From the NCBI GenBank assembly GCA_002633005.1, contig NMRA01000361.1, forward strand, positions 62,001 to 126,000: DNA of 64,000 nt, in the 5' to 3' direction. Below the pieces are notes generated by a model that saw only the letters and a program-made list of their open reading frames with translations, searched no databases and was not told where the DNA came from. This DNA comes from Phoronis australis. Lineage: Eukaryota > Phoronida > Phoronidae. Made by a program: the position numbers and the translations under genes. Below are positions 12,401 to 27,400 of this stretch, in pieces. Every line of letters begins with the position of its first letter. Positions within the stretch are counted from its first letter, which is position 1.

Positions 12401-15400
12401 CCACTAGAACCTCGGCCTGTTTCATGTACTTCATCAATAGATTTTTACGTGGAGCAGGGCAATCATAGTGATCAAACACTGGCTGAAATAGATCGCAATA
12501 TTGTACACACAAACTAAGGAGTTCCTTAATTGTTTGATGTGAATTCCTCACAAAAAGTTAGGTTAGCATGACATTTCTCCAAACTTGATAATAATTAGCC
12601 AAGAACGATGTAAACGGATATAATTTTCTGACTAGGATTTTACTTTGGGCAGATGTGTTAACTTTTGTGTATTCATTGTGGTAGGTAATTGGCGTGCAAG
12701 TCGTGTCAAAGGACTGTGCCAGTTCTAAAAATAGACTTGATTGATATCTGGATGAAATTATAAACCAGAAGTATTTGCAGCGTATGATCTGTCAGTTTTG
12801 TCATTGATTGCAGGTCACGGCAAGTTATTGATGGGAGATGGTACGTACTATGAAGGGGAGTTCAAGGCGGGTGAAATAACAGGAAATGGCTTCAAATACT
12901 TTGCCTCCACTGGCAGCCAATACATGGGGGAATTTGTGGAGGGCGAGATGCATGGGCAGGGTCAGATGCAGTATGGAGATGGGAGTAATTACGAAGGAAA
13001 TTGGGTCAGGAATAAACGACAAGGTGAGTGTTGAAACGGGAACTTTCTGTTCCAAGTACATCCTGATAGACATGCACAAAACAATGTGCTTCTGTGGGTG
13101 GGGGGGGAGTTGTGTTGATGCTCAACTGATCAGCGACAAGCAAGTTAATCTTTGGAAACTTGTACTCAGGAATTGGCTGCCTGGATGCAGTTTAACTCAT
13201 TATAACCATTCTTGTCTTTAATCGATGATTTTGCTTACAGAGAAAATGATATTTCAAATTTGATTTGTTGGCTTGTAGGACTTTGATATTATATTTGCTC
13301 TTTGCTTCTACAGCAAATGTCCGTCTATTACAGTAGTACATTGATTTCTGAAATTGCTTTGCCTTAATTCTGTTATGGCTTTCAGCTATCAGCCATTCGG
13401 AAGCAATTATTATAAGACAGAATGTGCTTTAATGTTTCTTTGTTGAGGTGAGCCATTAAGGTTTCATTGAGTGTTGCTCTCTGTTATGGCGTTCTTCATT
13501 AAAACAGTTGATACATTTCCTTTGGTTTAGCTGGTTAAATAATGAAATTAGAATTATGTAGTCCTCCCACTCTGGTACAACTGGTATCGGCTTTTCTTAC
13601 GATCACTAGGACTTGTTTTCTGTTACCAGGAAGTAAATCTCAAACATATTAAGGAAATTGTCTTTTCATATTGATAATTATATAGAAGAATTTTGTTCTT
13701 TCTCAAGGAAATGGGATTTTGAAGGGCAATGATGGAAGTATTTACCAAGGATCATTCTTTCAGCACAAGAGACATGGCCATGGTATTATGATCTACATGT
13801 AAGTTTTGCAGCTCTTTGCCTTCCTATGAATCGTGATACACGGCCTTGGTACAATGATCTGCATGTCAGTTTTGTTCTCAAAAGAATCACGCTACAAGGT
13901 CATTGTATTGTGATCTAAAGTATCTTTCAAAATAAACTGGATAATGTCGAAATTTGATGATCTTTTGATGCACAAAACTGCAACTAAATGACGATTGTCC
14001 ATTTTTTTTAAAAAGCCATTTGAATTCTGGCTAAATCTCGGCAAAACTTTAACAAGTTTTTCTTCACACACTGTCAAAGTCACAACAACTAACCTTGCAA
14101 GTCCATTCAAAACAAACAATTGTCAGCTAGATGCAATAACTGAAGTTTGACAAAAATGTTGCTTTACTGCAACTAAAGTTCAACTATTTAAGAAACTAAT
14201 TCTGGCAAAAAATTTGTTATAGTTTGGCAGGGTCTAGCAACTAAAGGTACTGCTGAAGTCTGTCTATTTTATTTTGAAAATTTCCTGTGCATGTTAGTTT
14301 TAATGTAACTACTCATTATCAATAAATCCTACGACATGGTCATGGTATTATGACCTACATGATATCTATACGGTGTCTCTCAGTGAATTTACATGACAAA
14401 AGCAAAACCATTCTCTTAAATTTCACAAAAAGAAATAGACTATTTTTATGGACTCTACTTTTACTTGTTTTCTTTTTGTAGTCATGTCTTGCTTTAGCTG
14501 TAACTCAAAAATTATCTATACCGGAGAATCAGATTCTATCGTGCTAATATGTCTTTGGATAATTTTTGAAAAGTAGCATGATTTTCAGGAGTGTTTAATG
14601 AGCTGTAAGTCGTACTGTACTCATTATGGTTGATTTTTAGTACGAATGACAAGTATGATGGTGATTGGATACAAGACAAGAAACAAGGTCATGGTCGTCT
14701 CATAATGGCAGATGGCTCATTGTATCAGGTAGTTTGTCAAATAACCTTTGACAACCAAGCTAGTTGAACTTATAGTCAGCCGCTGTTATATTCTGGCAAT
14801 CGAGTGATCAACATTAACTGGTTCATTATGTGTCCTAGTTTGTCTGACTAAATACTACAAACAAACAATGTTTATTTAAAATTTTATGTTCAGTTAAAAT
14901 TGCTTACTTAACATTTTGAAAGTGAAAGATAAATTGGCAATGTTAATTAAGTCTTAATTGTGCAGCAGATGATCGGTGCTGATTAACTTGGTTAATTAGC
15001 CTATATTAGTCTGAACCAGGTAACTCGTAAGAGTTGTCATATGCATCTTGTACTAGTGGCATCAAGCCATCTTTTTACATTGAAATTTATCATTTTTTTA
15101 TGTCAGCGAATGTTGACCTGTCTTACTGTAGTCCTGATTTCTTGCAGGGCCAGTTTATGAATGACTTGTTTCACGGCCTTGGAGAACTAAAACACATCTC
15201 TGGGTTTGTGTACGAAGGACTGTGGAACAATGGCAAGCCAGCAGCACTGGCTACAAAACTGGTGATCAAAGGAATCGATGGCAATGAACTGGAGTTGTTC
15301 CAGGGAGACACGTTCTCGTTGGTAGTCGAGACTCATAATGAGGAAGGCGAGATGATAGAAGGTACATATTGGTGTTCTGCTTGAAAATGGAAAGCTTATT

Positions 15401-18400
15401 ACTAGACAAACTGTACTTTGGTCGTAAAATGTTAACGACCAGTTTGACAACAGCTGCTAAAATCCCCATTTACTACATAATTATGTTATTACAATATATT
15501 ATTCTTAATTTCAAATAAAGCTTACTTTGACAAAAATAATGATATTTGTGTGTTCATTTGTTCGTTAATGCCAATTATATGCATTTTTGTTCATTGGAAG
15601 ATGATTTTTGAGATGATTAGTGGAATGCAAAGTTCTAAAAACATTGGATAGATTCAATAATTATAGTAACTGTTGTTCATAACAGAATAATAATCAAATC
15701 TAGCCATGGTTCAAAAGGCAGGTGCACTGTCAGTTGGTTCAGAAATAGATTAAAGCTGCTGTCCCCAAGTTTAGCAAATAAGATGACAAAAATTCAAATT
15801 AAATATTAACTAAAATATTTTTTTTTGTATTTGATGGAAACAAATCATGGTCTTTGATTTGGGTAAAAAAATCCCCAAAGCTGCTTATTCTTGCATTTTC
15901 TAACAAAAATTACGGAAAATGTTAATAGGGATCCCCAGAAAAATGTGTTCCATGATTTTTGTTAGAGAATCCAAGGACATGTAGTTTTGGGGGTTTTTGT
16001 ACGAAGATCAAATATGATTCAGTTTAATGCCTAACATACAAAAAAGTTTAGTTGCTTAAATTAATAAGGTCCATAACGAAAGCATAATCGCGCTTCAAAA
16101 ATATTGACTCTTATTTAAATTTTGCTGGAGAGTGGTCCTGAGAATGTAATGTGGTATTATTCTGTCTTGACATTGATGTTTTTTTGGAAATCACCCCAAA
16201 GCTCTATTTCAGGTATTTGTATCCAGTATAAGTACCACTGACTGCACTATGATTAATGTAATGAGTGCTTTTATTTGAAGATCAAAATAGAGAGATTCAA
16301 GTCACTGCTGGCTTCCGCTATACGCCTCCAAAAGAAGGCTCTGCCTTGTTTGACTTGATAGAAGACGTAGAAGAAAAACCCATGGCAACGCCATTGTAAG
16401 TATTTTGAATTGCAGTCCGTGACACCTTGCTGGCTGAAGTGTCTAAAGTATCACGTATTACTTTTCAATAGCTTTGTGAACTGCTACTTTCTGTGCACTG
16501 CTTCTTTGTGTTTTTTATTTGCTTGGTGCAGATTTAGCCTGCCTCTCACAAGAAATCTGTGGCTAGATGCACGAAACAGTCCCAAATAGGGACTCAACTA
16601 ATAGTATGTTCCTTTTTACAGCATTTGTATTGGCGCTACTGTATGATTCATGCCCTGTTCAGCTGTGGCTGCAGTGTTTCAAATTATGCCCGCTCAGTAC
16701 AAAAGGATCAAACCCAGTTTTGGCCTGCTAGCAGATATTACATTCATTTCCCATTCATTTCTCTGAAAGGAAATAATGCTCTGTAACCCTTGACAACCCT
16801 CAATTGTTTTGAGCCAAATTTGAAAATTCCTTACAAAGTCTGCTAAGCGGACAAGCATGACCTACGCTTTAAGCAGGTTACATGCCAACTGTAGGGAAAG
16901 ACCACTCTCCAAGAACTATAAATCCTATCTGGGACACAGAGAGTATGTTTTTCGCTGAATCCTGGTTTTTACTCTCAAGTGGGTCGCCAATGATGCATTA
17001 ATGGGTGTCAGAACGAGGCTTGGTTGAAATCGTCAAAACAGCGTTAAGTATACTAATTCTTTAATATGTTAATGGCAGCTATTTCAGTGGCACATATTGA
17101 CAGGATGACTTAACCTCTTGAAGTGTATTATTTATTGTGCAGTTATTGTTAAGTTAGTTACTGTAAAACATATTTTCACTGATAACATGATACATAAACT
17201 CCACTGTATTTAGCTCGAAGAAGATGAGGCAAAAACTGACAGATTCCATTATCAGGTTTGCTGACACCAACCATTGTTCACCCAATAAACCTTATCTACG
17301 CCAGATTGTTATTTCCCAGCTCTGTAAAATTGAGCTACAACTTTTACTATTTTTTACTCAATGTTATTTGTTGTTGTAAATATTAATTTCCTTTCCCTCT
17401 TCTTAACATTTTTTCATCATTAGTACTAAATCGTTTTTACTGATTGAAGTAGATTATGTGTTCTTTGTTTTAGATTGCTGTTAGATGTGTTAGAATTCAT
17501 TCACAGTTTATCCTTCCTAGTCTGATTTATCAACAGGACTGTCAGTGTAGCTGTCTCAAACAGCATGTATAACTCTTTGGAAGCTAATATTCATCTATTT
17601 AACATTTAATAGACCATAGTTTTAATAGGATTTTGTTTGTATCCCCAATCACGCGCATGTCAGAATGTCACACGTAAGCAGTATTGAATGTGTAAGGGAT
17701 GGATGTCTGAGGCCTGGTGTATGATTTGCCTGGTTGGTTGTCCCTAGCCTGGCGGCTCATCATTCAACAATTGCTAAATATACTGTATCAACTGGTCAGG
17801 AGCAAACTGTCTTTTCCTTGTAAAGATCTAAGAAGTATTTTTTGAAACTGCTACTGAGACCAACAAGCTCAATTGGATGTGGTCTGTTTTTTATTTGAAT
17901 CATTGGTATGGTGTTTTTTAATTGTTCACTTTTTCAAAAAAAAAAATCACCTGAGATAAGCGAAAACAATGCGGGATTTGTTTTTATTTCACTCTAAGCA
18001 GTTTTGGGTAGGGGGCTGGCGAATGATGGAAGTTGTGCCAGTGCATGAAAATTCCTCTCTTCATCACTGTTGATGACAGCAAGCATGGAAATGACATCAC
18101 AATCCCAACACGTTGCCAAGACTGCAACACTGATGATCCATGACATTGCAGTACTTCACTCGAATGATAGTTCAACTACTTAGCTGTCATGGGTCAAGTT
18201 TGGAACTGTGTGCTTTTCCAAGCCATCTGGAGTTGAAATCTGGGAATCCAGCCTGTACTTATTAAGTGCACTTAATATTAAAACTGCTGCTTATTTTGAT
18301 TTTTCAACATTGCGTACATGCGCCTCTCTCTGAGATGGTTGATAGTACATAATATTGTCAGTTATTTATTAGTCACCGATTGTCTAATGGAATTTTCAGT

Positions 18401-21400
18401 TAATAATACCAAGAAGTCTGTCCCATCCAACGATAATCCCAAAAATGTGTTTTGCTGCTATAAAAAGATAATAACCCTATAAATGTACAGAATTCAAACA
18501 AAAACTCCTAAAGGTAGCCACATCATTTTACAGGAATTTCTGATTGAAGTTTTGTATATTGTAGTGGCTATGACATTGTTAACTACCCGCTGACGGAGCG
18601 CATTGTTGAAGATATAGTGGGGCTGGGTGAGAAGTCTCTGACGTCGATGACAGATCAGACGATACCTGAAGATGAGACTGGAGAGGGTGAAACTAAGACT
18701 GAACCAGGTAGGGTGTGTCAGATGTCTGGCTACACAGATGTTGCTCTGTGTCAGTGTTTTACATAGTACCAAAAGGACTTACATGACTTACATAATATCA
18801 ACTGTAAGGATTACGATTATAATCACAGCTGTGTTTTTCTGCTGCTTCATAACTAGAGTGTACTTTAAAATTCCAGCAAGCAATTCCTTTCAATTATTTC
18901 CTAATTTTCCCAGATTGATATGCNGGAACTGTGTGCTTTTCTAAGCCATCTGAAGTTGAAATCTGGGAATCCAGTCTGTACTTATTAAGTGCACTTAATA
19001 TTAAAACTGCTGCTTATTATGATTTTTCAACATTGCGTACGTGTGCCTCTCTCTGAGATGGTTGATAGTACATAATATTGTCAGTTATTTATTAGTCATC
19101 GATTGTCTAATGGAATTTTCAGTTAATAATACCAAGAAGTCTGTCCCATCCAACGATAATCCCAAAAATGTGTTTTGCTGCTATAAAAAGATAATAACCC
19201 TATAAATGTACAGAATTCAAACAAAAACTCCTAAGGTAGCCACATCATTTTACAGGAATTTCTGATTGAAGTTTTGTATATTGTAGTGGCTATGACATTG
19301 TTAACTACCCGCTGACGGAGCGCATTGTTGAAGATATAGTGGGGCTGGGTGAGAAGTCTCTGACGTCGATGACAGATCAGACGATACCTGAAGATGAGAC
19401 TGGAGAGGGTGAAACTAAGACTGAACCAGGTAGGGTGTGTCAGATGTCTGGCTACACAGATGTTGCTCTGTGTCAGTGTTTTACATAGTACCAAAAGGAC
19501 TTACATGACTTACATAATATCAACTGTAAGGATTACGATTATAATCACAGCTGTGTTTTTCTGCTGCTTCATAACTAGAGTGTACTTTAAAATTCCAGCA
19601 AGCAATTCCTTTCAATTATTTCCTAATTTTCCCAGATTGATATGCAAAAATTATGAAAATACAAGTAGTCCCCTAGTGGACATTATTATCGTTTTTTGTC
19701 ATTTTTCCGTCTGCCTCCCTGTTTATCAAACCACTTGAAGAATCATCGTGAAAATTGCCAGATATGTTCATGTTGAAGAGAGCATGGTAAGGCTGACACT
19801 AACTTTTAGACTTATCTATTGAGTCGTCCCCTAGAGCCCGAGTTTTAGTTTTCTTTGTGTTTTGCCTGAATATCGATCAAATGATGTTCTTTGGTTGTTA
19901 ATGAATTTTGGCATGCTGGGTGCATGTTGAAATTGAAGAGAGAATGGCTGCGGTTGATTTTCGGACTATGACGCCTCATAGCTGCAGGTTTGGTTTTTGT
20001 GCCTACCTTAATGCATGCCAAGTTCCATTATGGATCTTCTATTGATGAAAGCATGAGTGGTGTTGATTCTTGGACAGAGATATGGATACTGTGGTAAACT
20101 GTCATTGCATCTGCCTTAATATCTTGAAGTTCTTTTTAATAAGACCTTCAGGAAGTTTGTCCTAAGTGCCCCGCGATCGCCAACGATTTCATCCCTCTCT
20201 CACCCCAGGCAGCCCTGTTTCAGCGATCACCGCCTACTTTCCAGCCAAATGCATTTGAAGACAGAGTTGATACATCCCCGGCGTGTAAACTAGTGCATCA
20301 AATCCCAAAGAGCATAATAATAATAATAATGATGGTAGTTAGCTCAAACCTTCGTTCACATCTGGTCATTGTGCGTTATGTGAACGCATTATCAAAAAAC
20401 AGAAAATACCACCAAAATCTATTAATTAATAGAAAACGCATACTTTTGGACTATTATCATCGAATTATAATCATACAAGGCAGTTTCCTGTTCTATTACA
20501 CATAAATTGGAAAGATTCCTAAATTGTTGAGCATTTTAGGAATCTACAAATGGCCTGCACAGTATATGGAAATTTAACCGGATTTACTTACGTTATCCCC
20601 AAAATGCGCAAGTCCACATAAGGCACAGAACAGTGACATTCGTGCCCAAATGCTACTGCAAGGATGACCTCAGTCATTAAAACTGCACCGGGAACATGAA
20701 TTGAATTTAAATTTTGTTGTTTTTTTACTAGCTGATGCTCCAGAAGATAGTGTCCCTGAAGCCCCTGTTGATCCTGAGACCCCTGCTGCCCCTGAAGCCC
20801 CAGAGCTGTCTGCTGCTGCTACTGCCCTGGACAGGCCAGAGTCATCCACTGCTGATGCTGCCACAGGTGAGTGTGTGTGAGATGAAGTCTAGACAGTTGT
20901 AACTCGCTATACTTAAGTTCCATTGCTCACAGCTATATGGTGTTGTGAAAGTCAACTTTTTTGGTTAAGTCTTTTTGAAATTTTAACCGGCATTCAACTT
21001 TTATTTAAAGCCGTTATGAAATCCCCAAAATGACTAATTTTTACTGATGCCTTTTGCAAATTTAAAGCTGTTCTCAACTTGTTTCTTACTCAAAGTGAGC
21101 TTGATTTCTGGCATTGACATCTGCTCAACTGTCGACCCTTTTTGTTTGAGACCTTGCTCACCACATAAAATGACTGACTACCAACTTATTGATCGTGTCA
21201 ATCAATATCGAATTGTTAGTGCTTCTGAGGCAAGAAATCCCTTATTGTCGAACCAAGAAGACCCTAGAGACCAATTTTATAATTGCAAGTAGTATAGATC
21301 AAAAATTAATTTTTCAACAAAATCCTCAAGTGTGTTAGATTTAGTTGAGATTGAAGTCTTTGTGTTATACAAAGTGACAGCATGCTATTTTATGATAAAC

Positions 21401-24400
21401 ATAAAATGCTGCATACAAGTGCTTGGGGCTTATAAGAAATATTGCATTCAGTTTCCGTGGAATATAAAACCACAGCGTGCATGATGATAGGGCCATGGGC
21501 TTTTATTTGAACATGAGGCCATGGGCTTACATTTGTATATGAGGGCACGAGTTTGCATTTGAATGAGGCCATGGGCTTATATTTGAGCATGAGGTCATCA
21601 GATTACATTTGAATATGAGGTCATAAGGTTACATTTGAATATGAGGTCATAAGGTTACATTTGAATATGAGGTCATACGGTTACATTTGAATATGAGGTC
21701 ATAAGGTTACATTTGAATATGAGGTCATAAGGGTACATTTGAATATGAGGTCATACTGTTTTTGTATATACAGCGTTACCTGGTGTTATTTTTCTTGTGT
21801 TTTTGTAATCTTTATATGATGTTGTCATGCGCTGGAGTGTCATGTTCATGTTGCATTTCGAAAATTTTCAATCTCTTAAGCCAGCCGCAGGCTCCATTGA
21901 CTTGGTTCCCAGCTGGCAGTTGTCTCAATACCCTAAGTTGAGTAGAAATGGAGCATTTTTGGGGTGCAGGGATTAGAGTTGAAGCTTTGGGATAGGTTAC
22001 AAATATGTCAATGACTGATGGGGTTAAGTTGAGGAAAATACCCCCTCCAATTTCTCCCCTATGATGTCACAAGCCTGTGTGTCAAAGGCACATGAAGATC
22101 TGTTTTAACTCAACTCGATTGGTTTAATTACCTGCTGGGCACATGCCTCATGCATAACTCTATTCATTAGAAAAAGACAACTGTGAAACAGAAGTGTTTT
22201 CCATTAGGCTAAAGCTTAATGATTTTGTCCCCAACAAAGCTTTGCCTTCCTTCCTGTTAGAGTAGGCAGGTGGCAGCACTGTTGTGTCAGGTCAGAGATG
22301 TTTACTCTGGGTTAAGTCAACTAAAAAATAGCTGTGATAGGTTTTGACTGTGTGAAGGACTGTTTCATAGAGAACAGTTTAATTTAGAATGCTGCCAGTA
22401 TTTTAATTCAACTGGTTATTCTGCAGTGAGCTGTTACTTGTTTATTATTATTATGGTTTAAGCGTTAATAGGTGAGCTACTGTAAAAGTAATAATTATTC
22501 ATAAGTTATTTTTCGGAGTCATGGAGTTTATATCTGGAAACCTTCTTTGGGTGGAATGGAGGGCTCCAGTTACCTGCCGTTCCACCTGACGAAGGTCTCG
22601 AGATGAGACCGAAACCTGGTTGTCTCTATATAAACTTCATGACTCCAAAGGGTGACTTAATATAATTATTCATATATTCTAACGGAGTCAGTGACATGAA
22701 TATTCACTCTGCAGGGATTATTCAGTTTACAATACAATGTGACAGACAGTTGAATTTTATTTTGTCAAATTTGTTAGCAAAAGTAACTTTTCAGGAAATT
22801 TTACTTTTACTTTTCATTTTGATAGCATTTGGTAACATTTTGGGCATATGGAATAGATGTGGTAAGCCTCTGAAAACTACAAAAAATGTCAATTTTAACA
22901 ATTATTGTGTCCAGAATTGAGTATTTTTTAAAGATAAGTTTTAAAAGCTTTCATTCTACAGTGATGTATTTCTGTGTCTACTTCATTTAGTGGTCACAGA
23001 GACTGCAGACGCTACAGAGGGCCAGTCTACACCTCTCCCACCTCCTGTCGCCACTTGTCGATCTAATGCTGGTGTAGTGTCCTTCGCTGACCTATATATT
23101 CCTCCACCACCACCCATGTATAGACCATTCACCTTGATGGATGACGCATCCAGCACATCAACAACCTCCAAGAAAAGCAAATCCTCCAAAACTAAGCTTG
23201 GCAAGAAGGATGATGGTATTTATAGTGTGCTTGTTGAGTGTGCATGTCTTGTGGTACTTATGATTTTATTAGACACCAGGGCTGTGTTTCATGAAAAGTA
23301 TCTTAACACTTAAGTCAGAAATTTGGTCTTAAGCTCCGCACAATAATTAAATATCACTCGTATTAAAGTCTATCCAAAGTCTCTGAGAATATGTACATAA
23401 CTTTCAGTTTCTGGTATAACTTTATGATGTATTTCTAGGCAGTGATGCTCTCGCAATTACTTGGATAAGCCTTTTTTCATTGAGAAATAGGAATGCATGG
23501 TCAAATTTCTCTCTTAAGTCTTATGTCACTTTCATGAAGCAGACACCTGTTACTTTGATTGCTGTTAGTCAAATAGCTTTTCCACTGTTCCACTATTTCA
23601 ACCTTTGGCTATTGTCGGATATAACATGCCCGTGAGAACCAATTTGATGCCTGACATTCAGTGAAGAAAACTGGTTCTCAAAATTCGGGCAATTTCCCAA
23701 CCTTCCATAAGTGTAAGTCCTGAGGCCTACATTGCTTTATGTGGAAGCAAGGCAAGCAAGTTCACTCGTACTTTTAGACAGAACATTCTTAAAAATGGAT
23801 CTTCTGTTAAAAGGCTTCTGTGTTCAGAGTTTTCTTACAGTAACTTTATTGGAGGTTGCCTTGAAGTAGACAACTAAAAATCCTTTGCAAACATTATGCA
23901 TGAAATCCTTAATCTGTAGAATTAGCAGCTAAAAGACCTGAGTGTGTTTCTTGACCCCACTATGAAAATCTGAGAAGTCACCCTTTGGTTGGGATTTTGT
24001 CTTGAAAAACCATTCTCCTGAGGGACACATTTTGTATACACCATCGAAGTTAGTACAGTACAGTAACTGGTGTGGTTTTCAAAAATGTTGACTGGCAAAG
24101 TTTGACAAAATATTTCTCGGTCGTCAAAGTTAAAGAAAAACCAGAGAGACACCAGGCAAAAACTCACAGATTTGCAGATTCTTGGTGTGAAGAAATATTT
24201 GTAGCAATAACAACCATTTTGATATGATCCATGATATCCTGTTCTGGTAGTCGCATTTAGCTGTGCATGTCAACCTGCTGTGCATCAGATATGTGTCCGA
24301 CAAATGTAGAGGTGGTTTGACGACACAAACTATAAGGTACCTTTGCAACATGTAATGGATTAGAAGACTGCTATCTAGTATATAACATTGATTCACCATC

Positions 24401-27400
24401 TGGTGATCTCTATGTAGCATGTGGCAGAAGCAGATGGTCTGTCATACTCCAAAAGGTACACATTTCCATTTATTACCATCTGGTGAAGAATCAGGTTGAA
24501 CAATGTAACATTTAGTGAATCATAGACGAATTAGACATCTGTTAGTACTGCCTGCATTCTCTTGTCTTATTTAGATGAGTCTGCTAAACCAGGTATGTAT
24601 AATAGTGAACCCTTGACTGCACAGACGTGTTGTATGGCTTAAGTTTAGTCTCACTGACTTCTTTGTGCTTGGTATAGGCTTCTTTTGAAGTTTGTGGATG
24701 AGTTCAGTTTCTGCCATGTTTAAATTTCATGTCACATGTATTGTCTGTTGTTTGTTGTTTTCTTGTTGTTTATTTTGTGAACTTTTGTCGCAAGCCACTG
24801 TGTATCTCTTCACATTTTGGATTGGTCAACGAGTGAGCAGTAAATTGGATTTCCGATTGTATGATTATGTAACTACTAAGCTTGTCACTAGTGGTTGTTC
24901 TTGCAACCAATTAACAGAACACTCCATTATAAAATTCCAATCCTGCTTTTCTGCTGACTAGTTTGGCTATCTGAATGACAAATTTGTGCAAAGGGTCACA
25001 TGATCATGGAGCAGCCATTTTGGAAGTGAAATGCATCATATTGGATAAACTGCAGAACTATTGTATACATTTGCTTCAAAAGGTTGACTTAAATTTTGTC
25101 AAAGTTTACCTTTTACTTCAAAATTATGACAAAAACTGAGAAGGGAAGAGGGTAAATTGGTTCAAAATAGCCAAAAAATAGTTTATTACTGCATGAAATG
25201 AGAACCTTGTTTGAAAACACCTAATGCATTACTGCTAGCTAAGGAGATATCAATGGCGTATCACATCAGGCAAACAGTAACCGTTTGGTTGTGTGTCTTA
25301 AAGCTTGTATTTCAAATAATGTAGATATTTTATAGTTAACAGACTGAGGTTGCTTGGAGTTTTTGTGCTATCTTAAGGGCACAGTGTTTGTTTGAATGGA
25401 TGGAATTGTTATTAATAGTTAACAGTTATTGCATTGAAACTTAATCTGGACTGTGTTCATGCTTGTTCTAACATTCACCATTAATGAATGGCTAAGCTAA
25501 TCCACGCACTGTTTGTATTAGTCATGGCTTGTTGTGTTCTAGATGGCAGATCAGCCTCTTCCAAGAAGTCACAGTCTAATTCTACGCTTGACTCTAAGTC
25601 ACTCGAAGAAAAATATGCGAGGATAGGTATGCACGCCGTCTCACATTCACGTGCTTGTTTGTGCTTAGTCGAAAACATCTCCTGGTTTACACTGCAGAAG
25701 TATTGCAATTGTCGTTGGCAAAAAGTGAAGCTTGACTAACTGTTGTGACAGAAAGCATGCAGACCTGGGAAAGTTGTTTTGGTGTGGCCCTTGAAAAATA
25801 GCCAATTTGGGCTAACTTTGAAAAATCATATCTCAGAAATGGCTCAATTGGATTTGTATGAACCACTCACATACCATGATTTACGTACAGTGGTCCAAAA
25901 CACTGTGAGGATTATTTTTAAACACGTTTGCTTGAGAGTCTATCAAAAAATATGACTTTTAGGATCTCCATGCAAAAAAGTCGAAAGGTGCATAAAGTAA
26001 AAACAAAGTGAAGATTTAGGAAAACTGTAGCAGCACTTTTGAGATTTCATCTTGAATATTTTATCAACAAAATTAAGTCTATGTAAACTATGCACCTTTT
26101 GTTTTTGCTAAATATGATTAAAAAGACGTGATCATGTAATTTAATTAGTAGTGGCATGGTAAGTCAAAAATCAAGTTCTATGGGCTTTCTACTTTCAGAA
26201 AGCTTACTTTAATTTGCTAAGTTAAAAATCTATAGTTTTGTACTTGTTTGGCTCAATACATCGAGAAGTCAATAAGGACCTATATTGTAATCTTAAGCAT
26301 TCATACATAGAGCAAAGGCTGCACACCAGAAGCTGCATCATGTCACCACACTTCCCAGATTTCCTATAAAATTAGGTGGACTAAGACTGTTATACGTCTA
26401 CTATCATTAGCTAGTGAAAACTGTTTGTCACTTCCAGGGGATTATGTGATTGTGGTCCAGGATGTCACTAACCCTCCCTTCCTGGGAATGTCATTAGAGC
26501 CTGCTTTCCTATTGGTCAAACTGAAGAAAAAGAAGAAGGTAGCGCCATCTAAGCCAGTAAAAGAGAAGAAGCCAGAGACAAAGTATGTGCTCAGTTTAAA
26601 CACTGCATGCAAAATGTATGCTTGTCTTTAGGCTGATAAAGGTTTGCGGCCATGTAGTTGAAGTTGTCTCAAGTAACTGACACCATTGGCTTAAAAATGC
26701 ATTTAAAGAATTGCCAAGGGTAGTAATGAAAAATGAGGTTTTCTCTTGATACAATAGTTGTACTTTTTAAAAAAATTCATGTAGGTTGACATTACCTCAA
26801 ATTAGCAATGAACACAAAAGGTTAATTATTATTCATAGACTGAAAAACTATAGTCAGCTCAAATTATTAGAAGCCCATTTCAACATAATGGGCTTGTGTG
26901 AAAATTTATGTTCAGTTGGATGAGTGTGGTATGAGAGGGTGGAAGTTTGATTGTTGGCGAAAGAGTCTGTCAGTCATCAACACCTGTCTTAGGTATTATT
27001 CTGAAAGCCAGGTGTGTGAAGACTCGTGTGTTTATCGTGTGATTTGACCTATTTGACCTTGTGCACGACATTATCCAATGACTCCGTTGCTTAGGGACAG
27101 ATTTCAAAACCTACGCATATTCAAGTTAGAGTACTCGGAGTCGGTGTTTGAATCGTAAAAATCACTAATAACTTACATTTTTTTCTGCTTGGTTCATATT
27201 CCTACGATCAATTTAGTTGGAAAGTGGTTTCTTTGCTGCTTGAAGACTAGTATGTTGCTTCAGAACAAAGAATATGGTAATGGGCTGCTTGGAATTATGG
27301 GAGTAAAATGAAAAGATAGCGAACAGTGTTAGTGTGCAAAAAAAATTCAGATTTTGGCTGCTCAAACCTTTTCATCAGAATTTATACCATTGATTAAGTT

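Noticed and set aside
18565-19429. Real tandem exon duplication or mutually exclusive exons in MORN1
   Set aside because: The exon and all flanking intron are near-identical and separated by an n, as expected for misplaced alleles; true exclusive exons normally diverge.
22586-22615. Active hammerhead ribozyme
   Set aside because: Extra A after CTGACGA and GG instead of UH at the cleavage junction; read as a type I form the GTC triplet is present but stem I does not abut the core.
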